Shown one piece after another: positions 16,486 to 24,909 of a stretch of 64,000 nucleotides of DNA (the stretch's first letter is position 1; every line of letters starts with the position of its first letter). A program made the position numbers and the translations under genes. Origin of the DNA: Candidatus Neomarinimicrobiota bacterium (GTDB taxonomy: Bacteria > Fidelibacterota > JAANXI01); assembly GCA_021734025.1 (NCBI GenBank), contig JAIPJS010000014.1, forward strand, positions 33,700 through 97,699, given 5' to 3'. The notes under the pieces are model-generated. The model had not been told where the DNA came from. It saw only the letters and a program-made list of their open reading frames with translations, and made no database searches.

Positions 16486-16884
16486 GTGTTTCTCTCTCCT
16501 GGGGATATCTGTTGCTCGGCTTGGCCTCCCCAGGTCGGTTTGTTGCAGCGGTTAATTGTGATCAAAGGTGAGGATGAATTCCTCACCCTGATCAATCCGG
16601 AAATCCATTACCGGGAGGATCAGTACCAGCTGGAGGAGGGCTGCCTGAGCCTGCCGGGGATCCAGGTCAACGTAACCAGAGAGTATCTCCTCAAGGTGAC
16701 GGTTATAGGTATTTCGGGGAATTCCCTGGAATTCGAAGCGAAAGGCTTCCCGGCGAGGATTATCCAGCACGAGGTGGACCATCTGGACGGAGTACTGATT
16801 ATCGATCATGCTTCCACGATTGAGCGGCAATTACTGGAACGGCAGCTGCGGGAGTTGTCGCAGGGGAGAGCGCCCATTGGATGA
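16486..16884 (+). pseudogene. def: Peptide deformylase remnant
   Basis: The C-terminal two-thirds of a peptide deformylase is clear: PQVGLLQRLIVI, then EEGCLSLPGIQV (metal-binding Cys motif EGCLSLP), and IIQHEVDHLDGVLI (HExxH). The N-terminus is not. Instead of the G-x-G-LAAPQVG segment, the frame reads CCSAWPPQVG. The expected GLASP is found in another frame just before it, so a frameshift lies in the C-run near 16528. The first 30-40 residues of the family are absent. A dispersed repeat copy lies where they should be. Deformylase is normally essential, so an intact copy probably exists elsewhere. The remaining reading frame could be expressed but is unlikely to fold normally. Confidence 0.72.
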
Positions 16885-17114
16885 TTAGAACTTAATAATT
16901 TGTGAGAAAACGAGTATTTGGGAATGATTATCTTTGTATTTCGAGTTGGGGTTTCGCAAATTTAAGCGAATAATTCAGGACAGTCTCATGGTTAATGCTT
17001 CGAGAAAAAGTGAAGCGCTTTCCCAATCCCCCTGGGGAGGTTTTCCTCTGCCGTTGTCAATACAGTGCTACCATTATACAGATAAACCGCAAATCGTAAC
17101 CAAAGGAGGAATCT

Positions 17115-17822
17115 ATGGCTGAAGGTGGTTGTGCCAGGCCAACCGGTGCGCGCGTTGGTGAGGCACCCCGTGAACCAGAAGTTGAACAGGCAACTCAACC
17201 AAAGGAAAAGACCATGAAACAGGCACAAGTGGGAAAACCGGCCCCCGATTTCGAAGCCCCGGCGTATCATAACGGCGAATTCACCCAAACAAAACTCAGT
17301 GATTATCTCGGGAGCTGGACGCTGCTCTGCTTCTATCCCGGCGATTTTACCTATGTCTGAGCAACCGAATTAGCTGCGGTCGCAGCCAAGTATAATGAGT
17401 TGCAAGAACTCGGTGTAGAAGTTATTTCAGTCAGTGTCGACAGTCAGTTTGTCCACAAGATGTGGGAAGAACACGAATTATCCAAGATGGTCGAAGGTGG
17501 GATTCCATGGAAAATGGCGTCGGACGGTTCCGGTAACGTCGGCAAAGTCTACGGCGTATACGATGAAGACGCCGGTGTAGAACTCCGGGGACGGTTTATC
17601 ATCGATCCGGATGGTGTAATCCAGGGAATGGAGACGCTCACCCCACCTGTCGGACGTAACATGGAAGAAACGATCCGTCAGGTGCAGGCCTTCCAGCATG
17701 TACGTGAAAGCGGAGGTACTGAAGCCACCCCCGCCGAATGGAAGCCCGGCAAGATGACCCTGAAGCCCGGCCCGGAGATGGTCGGTAAAATCTGGGAAGT
17801 TTGGAAGCCGAATGGAGAGTAG
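17115..17822 (+). CDS. Selenocysteine-containing peroxiredoxin (Sec82 encoded by TGA at 17358-17360)
   Basis: AhpC/Prx-family thiol peroxidase of 235 residues, assuming the in-frame TGA at 17358 is read as selenocysteine. The two halves join in one frame: KPAPDFEAPAYH and LLCFYPGDFTYV, then U, then ATELAAVAAKYNELQELG, with VISVSVDSQFVHKMW and the tail PAEWKPG. In ordinary homologues the same place reads FTFVCPTEL with the peroxidatic cysteine, so Sec replaces the catalytic residue. The C-terminal resolving cysteine (VCPANWKPG) is replaced (ATPAEWKPG), making it a one-Sec type. A Cys at position 6 of an unusual N-terminal extension (MAEGGCARP) might resolve instead. The start at 17115 has AAAGGAGG before it. 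An alternative start is 17214. A hairpin matching a bacterial SECIS follows the TGA. A strong terminator follows the gene, so it is monocistronic. Sec-peroxiredoxins (PrxU) are known in some anaerobes. Confidence 0.9.
17373..17386 (+). promoter_or_regulatory. Putative bacterial SECIS hairpin of the peroxiredoxin gene
   Basis: GCTGC (17373-17377) pairs perfectly with GCAGC (17382-17386) around a GGTC apical loop. The loop begins 17 nt after the TGA at 17358-17360. In the E. coli fdhF SECIS the apex likewise presents GGUC about 18 nt after the UGA, the site bound by SelB. Confidence 0.75.
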
Positions 17823-17846
17823 AGAACTTCCTACTTAGTTAAGTAA

Positions 17847-17890
17847 AATAACCCGCTTTAAACCGTATGCCTGGCTTAAAGCGGGTTATT
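17847..17890 (+). terminator. Rho-independent terminator
   Basis: A perfect 15-bp stem (AATAACCCGCTTTAA at 17847-17861 with its complement at 17876-17890), followed by T-rich sequence including seven T near 17903. It ends the selenoperoxiredoxin transcript. Confidence 0.88.
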
Positions 17891-18015
17891 ACATTCAATT
17901 CTTTTTTTGTATTCACTCTTGTAAAAATCTGTCGCATTCCTCACATTGATATAAGTATTGTTTGACATTTTTTGAAAGAAGTATAAACGCTGTTTTAACC
18001 CGACAGGAGGTCAAA

Positions 18016-19191
18016 ATGGCGAAATCACAGAAGCAGTTCGAAGGACTATTGGAACAGGCTGGGATTCATCTCAACGGCGAAAATCCCTGGGATATTACAG
18101 TCCGGGATGACCGCGTATTTCGACGGGTGCTGGCCGAGGGAGCCCTGGGACTGGGCGAATCCTACATGGACGGGTGGTGGGAATGCGAGGCGCTGGATGA
18201 GTTTTTCTACCGGATATTAAAGACCGGACTTCACAGTAAAGTCCGCGGCAACTGGAAGTTCTACTGGCATTTTATGAAAGCGAAATTACTGAATCTTCAG
18301 CGCTCAAATCGTGCCTATCAGATCGGCGAGCATCATTACGATCGCGGGAATGACCTGTTCGAGGCTATGCTGGATAAACGGATGAATTATAGTTGTGCGT
18401 ACTGGCAGAACGCCGAAAATCTGGACGAGGCACAGGAAGCCAAACTTGAACTCATCTGTCGAAAATTGGAACTGGAACCGGGAATGGAGGTGCTGGACCT
18501 CGGATGTGGCTTCGGTTCATTTGCGGAATATGCCGCGGAGGAATACGGCGTAGAGGTGACTGGTGTCACCGTCTCCAAACAGCAAAAGCAGTGGTTTGAA
18601 GGACACAGAGATCCCTCGTTGCCGGTTGAGATTAAACTTCTGGATTACCGGGAGGTCGAGGGTGCGTACGACCGGGTGCTCTCCATCGGATTTTTCGAGC
18701 ACGTGGGCTATAAAAATTACCGGACTTACATGAAAACGGTGGATCGGTGCCTCAAAGATGACGGAATTTCGCTGCTGCATACCATCGGCGGGAATGTCAG
18801 TTCCGTCACAACCAATCAATGGACGGCAAAATATATTTTCCCCAATGGAATGCTCCCGTCGATCATGCAGATCGGCAAATCCATGGAACGGCTGTTTGTC
18901 ATGGAAGACTGGCATAACTTTGGTCCGGATTACGATACCACCCTGTTGGCCTGGCACCGGAATTTCGAGGAAGCGTGGCCGGAGTTGCAGCAGAACTACT
19001 CCGAACGCTTCCACCGGATGTGGCGGTACTATCTGCTCAGCAGCGCCGGCGGATTTCGCGCCCGGCACACCCAGCTCTGGCAGGTGGTGATGACGAAGGT
19101 CGGGCGACCGCAGCCAGAGAGCAGAGTCGACATCCCGGAATCTGAATTGACCACCAACTGGGAAGAAGTACCGGCAAAGAATCAACGCTGA
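18016..19191 (+). CDS. cfa: Cyclopropane-fatty-acyl-phospholipid synthase
   Basis: A 391-residue SAM-dependent enzyme that adds a methylene group across double bonds of membrane phospholipid acyl chains. The start at 18016 has ACAGGAGGTCAAA before it. An in-frame upstream start at 17962 lacks a site. The protein has the Cfa N-terminal lipid-binding region (ILAEGALGLGESYMDGWWE-like), then the family signature HHYDRGNDLFEAML and MNYSCAYW, and the SAM-binding VLDLGCGFGSFAEYAA. The GFFEHVGYKNY and SSAGGFRAR motifs follow. It is flanked by terminators on both sides, so it is a single-gene unit. It is commonly a stationary-phase or acid-stress gene. Confidence 0.96.
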   Translation: MAKSQKQFEGLLEQAGIHLNGENPWDITVRDDRVFRRVLAEGALGLGESYMDGWWECEALDEFFYRILKTGLHSKVRGNWKFYWHFMKAKLLNLQRSNRAYQIGEHHYDRGNDLFEAMLDKRMNYSCAYWQNAENLDEAQEAKLELICRKLELEPGMEVLDLGCGFGSFAEYAAEEYGVEVTGVTVSKQQKQWFEGHRDPSLPVEIKLLDYREVEGAYDRVLSIGFFEHVGYKNYRTYMKTVDRCLKDDGISLLHTIGGNVSSVTTNQWTAKYIFPNGMLPSIMQIGKSMERLFVMEDWHNFGPDYDTTLLAWHRNFEEAWPELQQNYSERFHRMWRYYLLSSAGGFRARHTQLWQVVMTKVGRPQPESRVDIPESELTTNWEEVPAKNQR

Positions 19192-19247
19192 AAGAATCCG
19201 CGGATGATCGCTTTGCGCGTCATTCGCGGTGAAATAGTACTGTAATA

Positions 19248-19283
19248 AAAGATGCCATCCCGCCGAGTTGGGATGGCATCTTT
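19248..19283. terminator. Hairpin terminator
   Basis: AAAGATGCCATCCC (19248-19261) pairs perfectly with GGGATGGCATCTTT (19270-19283). It follows cfa. The T-run is short, so strength is uncertain. The core resembles the hairpin at 22067-22104. Confidence 0.75.
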
Positions 19284-19361
19284 CGGTGAGATAGTTCTCT
19301 GGAAAAACAATCTCCTGTTTCATACGTTACAGTGCTTTTCAATCAAAACAATTTTTCGGTA

Positions 19362-20429
19362 ATGAACCAGGAAATCAAATTCTGTAACTCCTTTGACGGG
19401 ACCCGAATCGGATATGCGACCTCCGGGAGCGGGCTGCCAATTATGATGACCACGAATTGGCTCAGTCATCTGGAATTCGACTGGGACAGCCCGGTCTGGA
19501 ATCACTGGCTTACCGAACTGTCGGAGCAACATACACTGGTCAGATACGACCAGCGCGGCTGTGGTTTATCGGCATGGGAGACGAATGACCTGTCTCTGGA
19601 TGCGTTAGTCAAAGATTTGGAAGCAGTGGTGGACGCTTTGGGTCTCGAGAAATTTCCGCTCCTGGGCATTTGCTCCGGGGCGCCGGCGGCACTGGCATAC
19701 ACCGTCCGGCATCCGGACAAGGTCAGCCACCTGATTCTCCACGGCGCATTCGGTTTGCAAAAGCAGCAAAATGTCTCCCCGGAGCGACGCGAACAAATCC
19801 AGTCCATGCTGGGACTGATGAAAAGCGGCTGGGGGCAGGACAATCCGGCGTTTCGCCAGTTCTTTTCCACCCTGTTCATGCCGGAGGCCACCTCCGAGCA
19901 GATGGATTGGTACAACGAACTCCAGCGCCGATCCACCTCTCCGGATATTGCCGTCAAAATCCTGAAGATGGTCGTAAGCTTGGATGTCAGTGAATTGCTT
20001 GGGAAGGTAGAAGTCCCTGCGCTTGTTTTGCATTCCAGGGGAGACGCGGTGGTTTCGTTCGAGCAGGGATGTGAGATCGCGGCGGCAATCCCGGATGCCC
20101 GGTTTGTGGCGCTGGAAAGTCAGAACCATATATTGCTGGAAGATGAACCGGCATGGGATCGCTTTCTCACGGAGTTTTACGCATTCATCGGTGGAAAATC
20201 AGAACAGAAAAACCCGGAAAATACTGATAATATCTTTCCAGAGCTCACGCCACGCGAAAGAGAAGTACTCGATCTTATTGCCAGGGGAGACAGCAACTCC
20301 CAGATTGCTGAGCAGTTGTTTATCAGTCCGAAAACCGTCGGAAATCACATCAACCGGATTTTCAGTAAACTCCAGGTCAGTGACCGTGCGAAGGCCATTG
20401 TCCTTGCCCGGGAATCCGGTCTCGGGTAG
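19362..20429 (+). CDS. Alpha/beta hydrolase fused to a LuxR-type DNA-binding domain
   Basis: A 355-residue one-component regulator. Residues 1-270 form an alpha/beta hydrolase: an oxyanion-region [23 protein letters not shown], the nucleophile elbow GICSGAP with Ser, an acid in LHSRGDAVV and the His in ESQNHILLE. So the catalytic triad appears intact. Residues 290-355 form a LuxR helix-turn-helix ([20 protein letters not shown], then [15 protein letters not shown]). The start at 19362 is chosen because the hydrolase fold begins there. The GTG at 19332 is also possible. It presumably binds or hydrolyses a small molecule and switches transcription. The target may be the neighbouring methyltransferase/OsmC genes, but this is not shown. 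Confidence 0.9.
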   Translation: MNQEIKFCNSFDGTRIGYATSGSGLPIMMTTNWLSHLEFDWDSPVWNHWLTELSEQHTLVRYDQRGCGLSAWETNDLSLDALVKDLEAVVDALGLEKFPLLGICSGAPAALAYTVRHPDKVSHLILHGAFGLQKQQNVSPERREQIQSMLGLMKSGWGQDNPAFRQFFSTLFMPEATSEQMDWYNELQRRSTSPDIAVKILKMVVSLDVSELLGKVEVPALVLHSRGDAVVSFEQGCEIAAAIPDARFVALESQNHILLEDEPAWDRFLTEFYAFIGGKSEQKNPENTDNIFPELTPREREVLDLIARGDSNSQIAEQLFISPKTVGNHINRIFSKLQVSDRAKAIVLARESGLG

Positions 20430-20617
20430 TCGGAGTCTTCCGTATAACCATTTTTATCCATTTTTTTTGTCTAGGTGTTTGCCCCTATTCCATTTCGCGA
20501 ATAAACCGAAAAATTTGAAGGCCAGCCCTCACGACATCGTCTCATGCGGATAGTATCTTTTTTGTGCATGGGATTCACCCTGTAAACAGTTAGCACTGGG
20601 AACAAATGGAGTGAGGT

Positions 20618-21358
20618 ATGAAGAGATATTTTGTTTTGGCATACGGTATCATTTGCTATGCAGCATTTTTAGTGACCTTTCTGTATACCGTCGGATTTCT
20701 CGGCGATTTCATCGTGCCAAAAACGATTAATGCCGGCCCGGCGGTGCCGTTGGCGTACGCAATAGTTCTGGATGCGCTTTTGGTCTGTCTCTTTGGAATC
20801 CAGCACAGCGGCATGGCCCGCCGGGGATTTAAACGGCTGTTGACCAGAGTACTTCCGAGGTCCATGGAGCGCAGCACGTACGTATTGTTTACCTGTGCTG
20901 TCCTTGGACTGCTGTTCTGGCAGTGGAAACCGATCCCGGTGGTGGTGTGGAACATTAATCTCCCATGGATCCGTTGGGTGATTACCGGAATCTACGGGGC
21001 CGGATGGGTTGTCGTACTGGTCTCAGCAAAACTCATCAGCAGCGGGCACCTCTTTGGACTTAAACAGGTTCGAGCATACGTCAGGGGAAAAGAACTGCAG
21101 TCGCCGGAATTTCAGACCCCGGGCTTTTACCGATATGTGCGCCATCCGCTGATGGTCGGATTTCTCATGGTATTCTGGGCGACGCCCACCATGACAGCAG
21201 GGCACCTTTTATTTGCCACGTTGATGACGAGTTACATCCTCGCTGGTATTCAATTCGAGGAGCGGGATTTGATCAGCCAGTTTGGCGAGCGGTATCGAAA
21301 ATATAGAAAACAGGTGCCGATGCTTATTCCCCTTACTAAGCAGACACAAGAAAATTAA
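20618..21358 (+). CDS. Membrane methyltransferase, MddA/NnrU-like (possible methanethiol S-methyltransferase)
   Basis: A 246-residue integral membrane protein with about five hydrophobic helices. The isoprenylcysteine-methyltransferase-type core is at the C-terminus (FYRYVRHPLMVGFLMVFWAT and FEERDLISQFGERYRKYR). The N-terminal half (FGIQHSGMARRGFKR, then PRSMERSTYVLF and LLFWQWKPIP) is typical of the MddA group, which methylates methanethiol to dimethyl sulfide with SAM, rather than of eukaryote-like ICMT. GGAGTGAGGT precedes the ATG. It lies 50 bases upstream of the OsmC gene and the two may be co-transcribed. Assignment to methanethiol as substrate is by similarity of motifs only. Confidence 0.8.
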   Translation: MKRYFVLAYGIICYAAFLVTFLYTVGFLGDFIVPKTINAGPAVPLAYAIVLDALLVCLFGIQHSGMARRGFKRLLTRVLPRSMERSTYVLFTCAVLGLLFWQWKPIPVVVWNINLPWIRWVITGIYGAGWVVVLVSAKLISSGHLFGLKQVRAYVRGKELQSPEFQTPGFYRYVRHPLMVGFLMVFWATPTMTAGHLLFATLMTSYILAGIQFEERDLISQFGERYRKYRKQVPMLIPLTKQTQEN

Positions 21359-21407
21359 TCTGAATTATTAGTTGATACCAGTGAACAGGAATAAACGGAG
21401 GTAAATT

Positions 21408-22043
21408 ATGGAGAATACACAAGTTGAAACAAAAGTTCCGGGGTTAGAAACCAATGGTGAAATCAGTATGCGAAACAGGCAGGAGCCCCTCAAACAGCGC
21501 TACCGGGAAGCGCCAGGCGAGGCAAAGATTGTGGACTGGGCGGGAACGGTTGGCGGAACCGATCCCGATGCTGTGCACGGGGAGATCGACTTCGGCCACT
21601 CCACAGGCGGCGCCGAAGACGACGCGCTCTATCCCTGGGGAAATCCGGGGGACGAGGAGTACGACGTGCAATTGGAAACCGGGATTCACCGCGCGGTTGG
21701 CGGAGATCATGACCTGCCGAATCCGGGGAATCTGCTCTGTGCGGCGCTGGCGACCTGCCTGCACTCGACTATCAGAATGATCGCAAACTATATGCAAATA
21801 CCTTTGCAGGAGCTGGAAGTGAAGGTCTCCTCAATGGCAGATGTCCGTGGCACCCTGCGTGTCGACCCGGATGTGCCCGTCCAGTTCCAGCAGATGAGGG
21901 CGTATATCACCATTCAGGCTGCGGATGGTGTCCCGCAAAAAGCAGTCAAAAAATTGTTGAAAGCGTCCGAATACAGCTGCGTGAATTTACAAACATTGCG
22001 CAATGGGGTTGCCGTAGAGACGGAATATGAATTCGGCGAATAA
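21408..22043 (+). CDS. OsmC-family peroxiredoxin-like protein
   Basis: A 211-residue OsmC/Ohr-superfamily protein. The two reactive cysteines are in the expected context (LCAALATCLHSTIRMIA and SEYSCVNLQTL). It also has an N-terminal extension of about 60 residues (KQRYREAPGEAKIVDWAGTV) found in a longer OsmC subgroup. These proteins reduce organic hydroperoxides or bind electrophiles in the cytoplasm. GGAGG precedes the ATG. It follows the MddA-like gene by 49 bases and is closed by a strong hairpin terminator. With the selenoperoxiredoxin and cfa nearby, the region has a stress-defence flavour. Confidence 0.9.
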   Translation: MENTQVETKVPGLETNGEISMRNRQEPLKQRYREAPGEAKIVDWAGTVGGTDPDAVHGEIDFGHSTGGAEDDALYPWGNPGDEEYDVQLETGIHRAVGGDHDLPNPGNLLCAALATCLHSTIRMIANYMQIPLQELEVKVSSMADVRGTLRVDPDVPVQFQQMRAYITIQAADGVPQKAVKKLLKASEYSCVNLQTLRNGVAVETEYEFGE

Positions 22044-22066
22044 TTTCTCCGGATAAAGGGACGCCT

Positions 22067-22104
22067 AAAAGCTGCCATCCCGCTTCGGCGGGATGGCAGC
22101 TTTG
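22067..22104 (+). terminator. Rho-independent terminator
   Basis: A perfect stem (AAAGCTGCCATCCCGC with its complement) around a TTCG tetraloop at 22084-22087, followed by GCTTTTT. It closes the methyltransferase/OsmC unit. Confidence 0.9.
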
Positions 22105-22283
22105 CTTTTTGCCTCAGAAAATACTAATTGTTCATCACTGGGGGCCTCAGGTGTCAAAATATAAATTGCACCCCTCCCGGGAATCGAGAGATGTCTCCGG
22201 AATTTTCTTCCCTGGTAAACATTGATTCCATAGATTAAAAAATCTATTCTCATCTTTTTTTGCAATGCACAGAAGGAGTAAAA

Positions 22284-23297
22284 ATGAATCGAACAGGCGT
22301 CCCCGCAATTATCGTCCTTATCTCCCTGATTTCTCACTGTGCCAGCAAGGATCAAATTCATCCTGGCAGGTATCCAACACCTGAACCAGAGGGAGAACAC
22401 GCCGAACTGTTTGCGCCGGGAATTATTTCAACGGGAATGTACGAGCGGGATCTCGCCATGACTCCGGACGGCGAGGAGATATATTTCAGCGTAGTACTTG
22501 CCCGGAACAATTATACCGCTATTATGGTCACAAAGCGGATGAAAGACGGCTGGGCCGAGCCGGAGGTCACATCGTTTTCGTCTAATCCCGAATGGTGGGA
22601 TCTGGAGCCGTGCATTTCACCGGATGGGCAGCGTTTTTTCTTTATGTCCAACCGGCCGGATACCGCCAGCGGGGACACTACAGCCGGTGACGAAGATATT
22701 TGGGTTATGGAGCGAAAAGATGGTGGCTGGGGAATGCCGCAAAATCTTGGAGAACCGGTCAATTCAGAGGCAGAAGAGTATTTCCCGTCAATCACCACGG
22801 ACGGCACGCTGTATTTCACGCGTCAGGAGCCGGAAAGTCCTGTTGGTTTTATCATGCGCTCCCGATTAAAGGATGGAGAATATCAAGAACCAGTCCGGTT
22901 ACCGTCGCATGTCAATTCGGGCCAATCCCGGTACAATGCCTTCATCGCACCGGACGAGAGCTATCTGATTCTCCCAATCTATGGAAGAGATGACAGTTAT
23001 GGGGCGACCGATTACTATATCTGCTTTCGGGATACTGCGGATAACTGGACGGAACCGGTGAATTTGGGGCCACAGGTCAATTCCGGTGCTCCGGGAGAAT
23101 ATTCACCATACGTCTCTCCGGACGGAGTATATCTGTTTTTTATGTCAGACAGGCTGCCTGCGGCAGGTCAGCAGCCAACCCAATTGTCCCGCCGATTTTT
23201 TGAACAAATGCACAGGTCGCCACAAAACGGGAACCCGGATATTTATTGGATTAAGACTGCTGTCTGGGAGGATCTAAAAACCGGTCTCAGAGAATAA
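22284..23297 (+). CDS. PD40 beta-propeller lipoprotein
   Basis: A 337-residue predicted lipoprotein. The start at 22284 follows AGAAGGAGTAAAA. The signal ends at a lipobox (LISHC, Cys19). The body is a TolB/WD40-like propeller built from PD40 repeats: DLAMTPDGEEIYFSVV, PCISPDGQRFFFMSN, PSITTDGTLYFTRQE, AFIAPDESYLILPI and PYVSPDGVYLFFMSD. Such proteins are common in Bacteroidota-like genomes, and their functions range from OmpA-linked envelope roles to unknown. No partner gene is adjacent. Confidence 0.88.
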   Translation: MNRTGVPAIIVLISLISHCASKDQIHPGRYPTPEPEGEHAELFAPGIISTGMYERDLAMTPDGEEIYFSVVLARNNYTAIMVTKRMKDGWAEPEVTSFSSNPEWWDLEPCISPDGQRFFFMSNRPDTASGDTTAGDEDIWVMERKDGGWGMPQNLGEPVNSEAEEYFPSITTDGTLYFTRQEPESPVGFIMRSRLKDGEYQEPVRLPSHVNSGQSRYNAFIAPDESYLILPIYGRDDSYGATDYYICFRDTADNWTEPVNLGPQVNSGAPGEYSPYVSPDGVYLFFMSDRLPAAGQQPTQLSRRFFEQMHRSPQNGNPDIYWIKTAVWEDLKTGLRE

Positions 23298-23461
23298 CAG
23301 GAGAATTATTCTACCTGGTTATACGAATAATAAGTTCCGGAATCGGTGCAAAGCAAAAGCGCTGTCATGTGAGCACCAGGGTTGGCATTTTGCGGGGGAT
23401 CGTAATCTGAATATATTTTTCCTCTGGATAGACGGAATACAATTTAATATTCTCAAGGAGT

Positions 23462-23515
23462 ATGATGAGAGGGCTGGGATTTAATATTTTGGAAACTCTC
23501 ACATTAATTTCATGA
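23462..23515 (+). CDS. Possible 17-residue leader peptide coupled to the kinase gene
   Basis: A short frame MMRGLGFNILETLTLIS begins after AAGGAGT and ends with a TGA that overlaps the kinase ATG (ATGA at 23512). The kinase start has no ribosome site of its own, so translation of the leader may be what loads ribosomes onto it. This is supported only by the arrangement of signals. Confidence 0.35.
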   Translation: MMRGLGFNILETLTLIS

Positions 23516-24909
23516 AACTCCGTATCAAAATATTACTCATTGTCGTCGGCATTCTAGCACTCAGTCTGGCGGCGTTAACTGTCCCGCTCTACTGGTACAC
23601 GCGATCGGCTCTGGAGACGGAATTCGATCAGCAGATGCTGACGCTGCTCCGCCTGGCTAATGAACAGACTGATCCTACACTCCTTGCAACGTTGGACGAG
23701 GAACCGGATTTGCCAACCATTCGCATGCGACTCGCCGATCAAGTCCGTCCGTTTGTCATTGGCGGCGTTCGGGGGATCGGGTTTTTTTCCAGAGACGGCA
23801 ACCAGCTGGTTGCCGCTGGCAGGGAATTCCCGGAAATGTCGCTATTGAAAAAATCAGTGTCCGGGATGAAGGGGACCGCTGAGTCGACTGAGACACAGGT
23901 CTCGGAAATTTTTCCCATTCGGGAGGGACGGTATGTCAAATTTGCCATCTCCCCGGTTCATCTGGAAAATGCGGAGACCGTTTACGGCGTTATCTGGGGA
24001 GAGATTCAGTTTCTCACGTTCTTTACCCAGTTGGCAGGCACCCTGTTTTGGATCGCATTGATGGCAATTGTCGTTGCCGGTGTACTTGGGGTTCTGTTTG
24101 CCCGAAATTTGGTCCGACCAGTGGAAAAATTGGCGACCTATGCCAGTGCCATCAGTAAAAATTTGAGTACACCGCAGGTAACACTGGATAGAAAAGACGA
24201 ACTTGGGGAACTGAGTAAAGCGTTGAACGAGATGCATGCAGAAATCCGGGAAAACGAGGAGCGGAACCGGGAACTCTTATCCGGTATTGCCCATGAGATT
24301 AAAAATCCGCTGGGCGGACTGGAAATCTATACCGGACTGCTCCGGGAAGACCTGGCACCGGACAGCGAGTATGCGGAATACTTTCGGAATATCTCAACAT
24401 CTCTGAGCAGCCTGAAACATTCAGTCTCCTCGTATCTGGATTACGCCCGACCAGGAAAAAGCAACCTGAAAATCATCACGCTTTCCGAAGTCATCCGTGA
24501 CGTGCAACATCTCGTACAACCTGATCTGCGCGGCAAGAATATTCAACTCCATTGCAACGGCGATGCGAAAGTCCGGGCGGATGAATCGAAAGTACGGCGG
24601 GCCCTGCTGAATGTATTGAACAACAGTATCGAATCGATATCTGAATCGGGCAAAATTTCGATAACAGTTACCGAAGAAGAGGATCAGGTCTGCCTGAAAA
24701 TATCTGATACTGGATCCGGTATCGCGCCGGAGGACAAGGAATCGATTTTTGAGCCGTATTTTACCACCCGGGAAAAGGGCTATGGCCTCGGTTTGCCCAT
24801 CGTAAAGAACATGGTTGAGGAAATGGATGGCACGATTTTCGTAAGAAGTGAAGTCGGACAAGGAACAACTGTGACCATGAGATTTCCGGGGGTAAAGGCA
24901 GATGAATAA
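23512..24909 (+). CDS. Membrane sensor histidine kinase (NtrB-like partner)
   Basis: A 465-residue kinase. It has an N-terminal helix (about 7-27), a periplasmic sensor of about 145 residues, a second helix (about 178-200, LFWIALMAIVVAGVLGVLFA) and a HAMP linker (RNLVRPVEKLATYASAI). HisKA follows with His261 (SGIAHEIKNPLGGLEI), then a HATPase domain (RALLNVLNNSIESISESG, SDTGSGIAPEDKE, GYGLGLPIVKNMV). Its last bases overlap the sigma54 response regulator, its evident partner. The sensor domain is not recognised. Two envelope proteins lie downstream in the same run, suggesting an envelope-related signal. Confidence 0.94.
   Translation: MKLRIKILLIVVGILALSLAALTVPLYWYTRSALETEFDQQMLTLLRLANEQTDPTLLATLDEEPDLPTIRMRLADQVRPFVIGGVRGIGFFSRDGNQLVAAGREFPEMSLLKKSVSGMKGTAESTETQVSEIFPIREGRYVKFAISPVHLENAETVYGVIWGEIQFLTFFTQLAGTLFWIALMAIVVAGVLGVLFARNLVRPVEKLATYASAISKNLSTPQVTLDRKDELGELSKALNEMHAEIRENEERNRELLSGIAHEIKNPLGGLEIYTGLLREDLAPDSEYAEYFRNISTSLSSLKHSVSSYLDYARPGKSNLKIITLSEVIRDVQHLVQPDLRGKNIQLHCNGDAKVRADESKVRRALLNVLNNSIESISESGKISITVTEEEDQVCLKISDTGSGIAPEDKESIFEPYFTTREKGYGLGLPIVKNMVEEMDGTIFVRSEVGQGTTVTMRFPGVKADE

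Noticed and set aside
16934..17122. A 62-residue frame before the selenoperoxiredoxin
   Set aside because: No ribosome site or recognisable domain. It overlaps the strong ribosome site and start of the peroxiredoxin.
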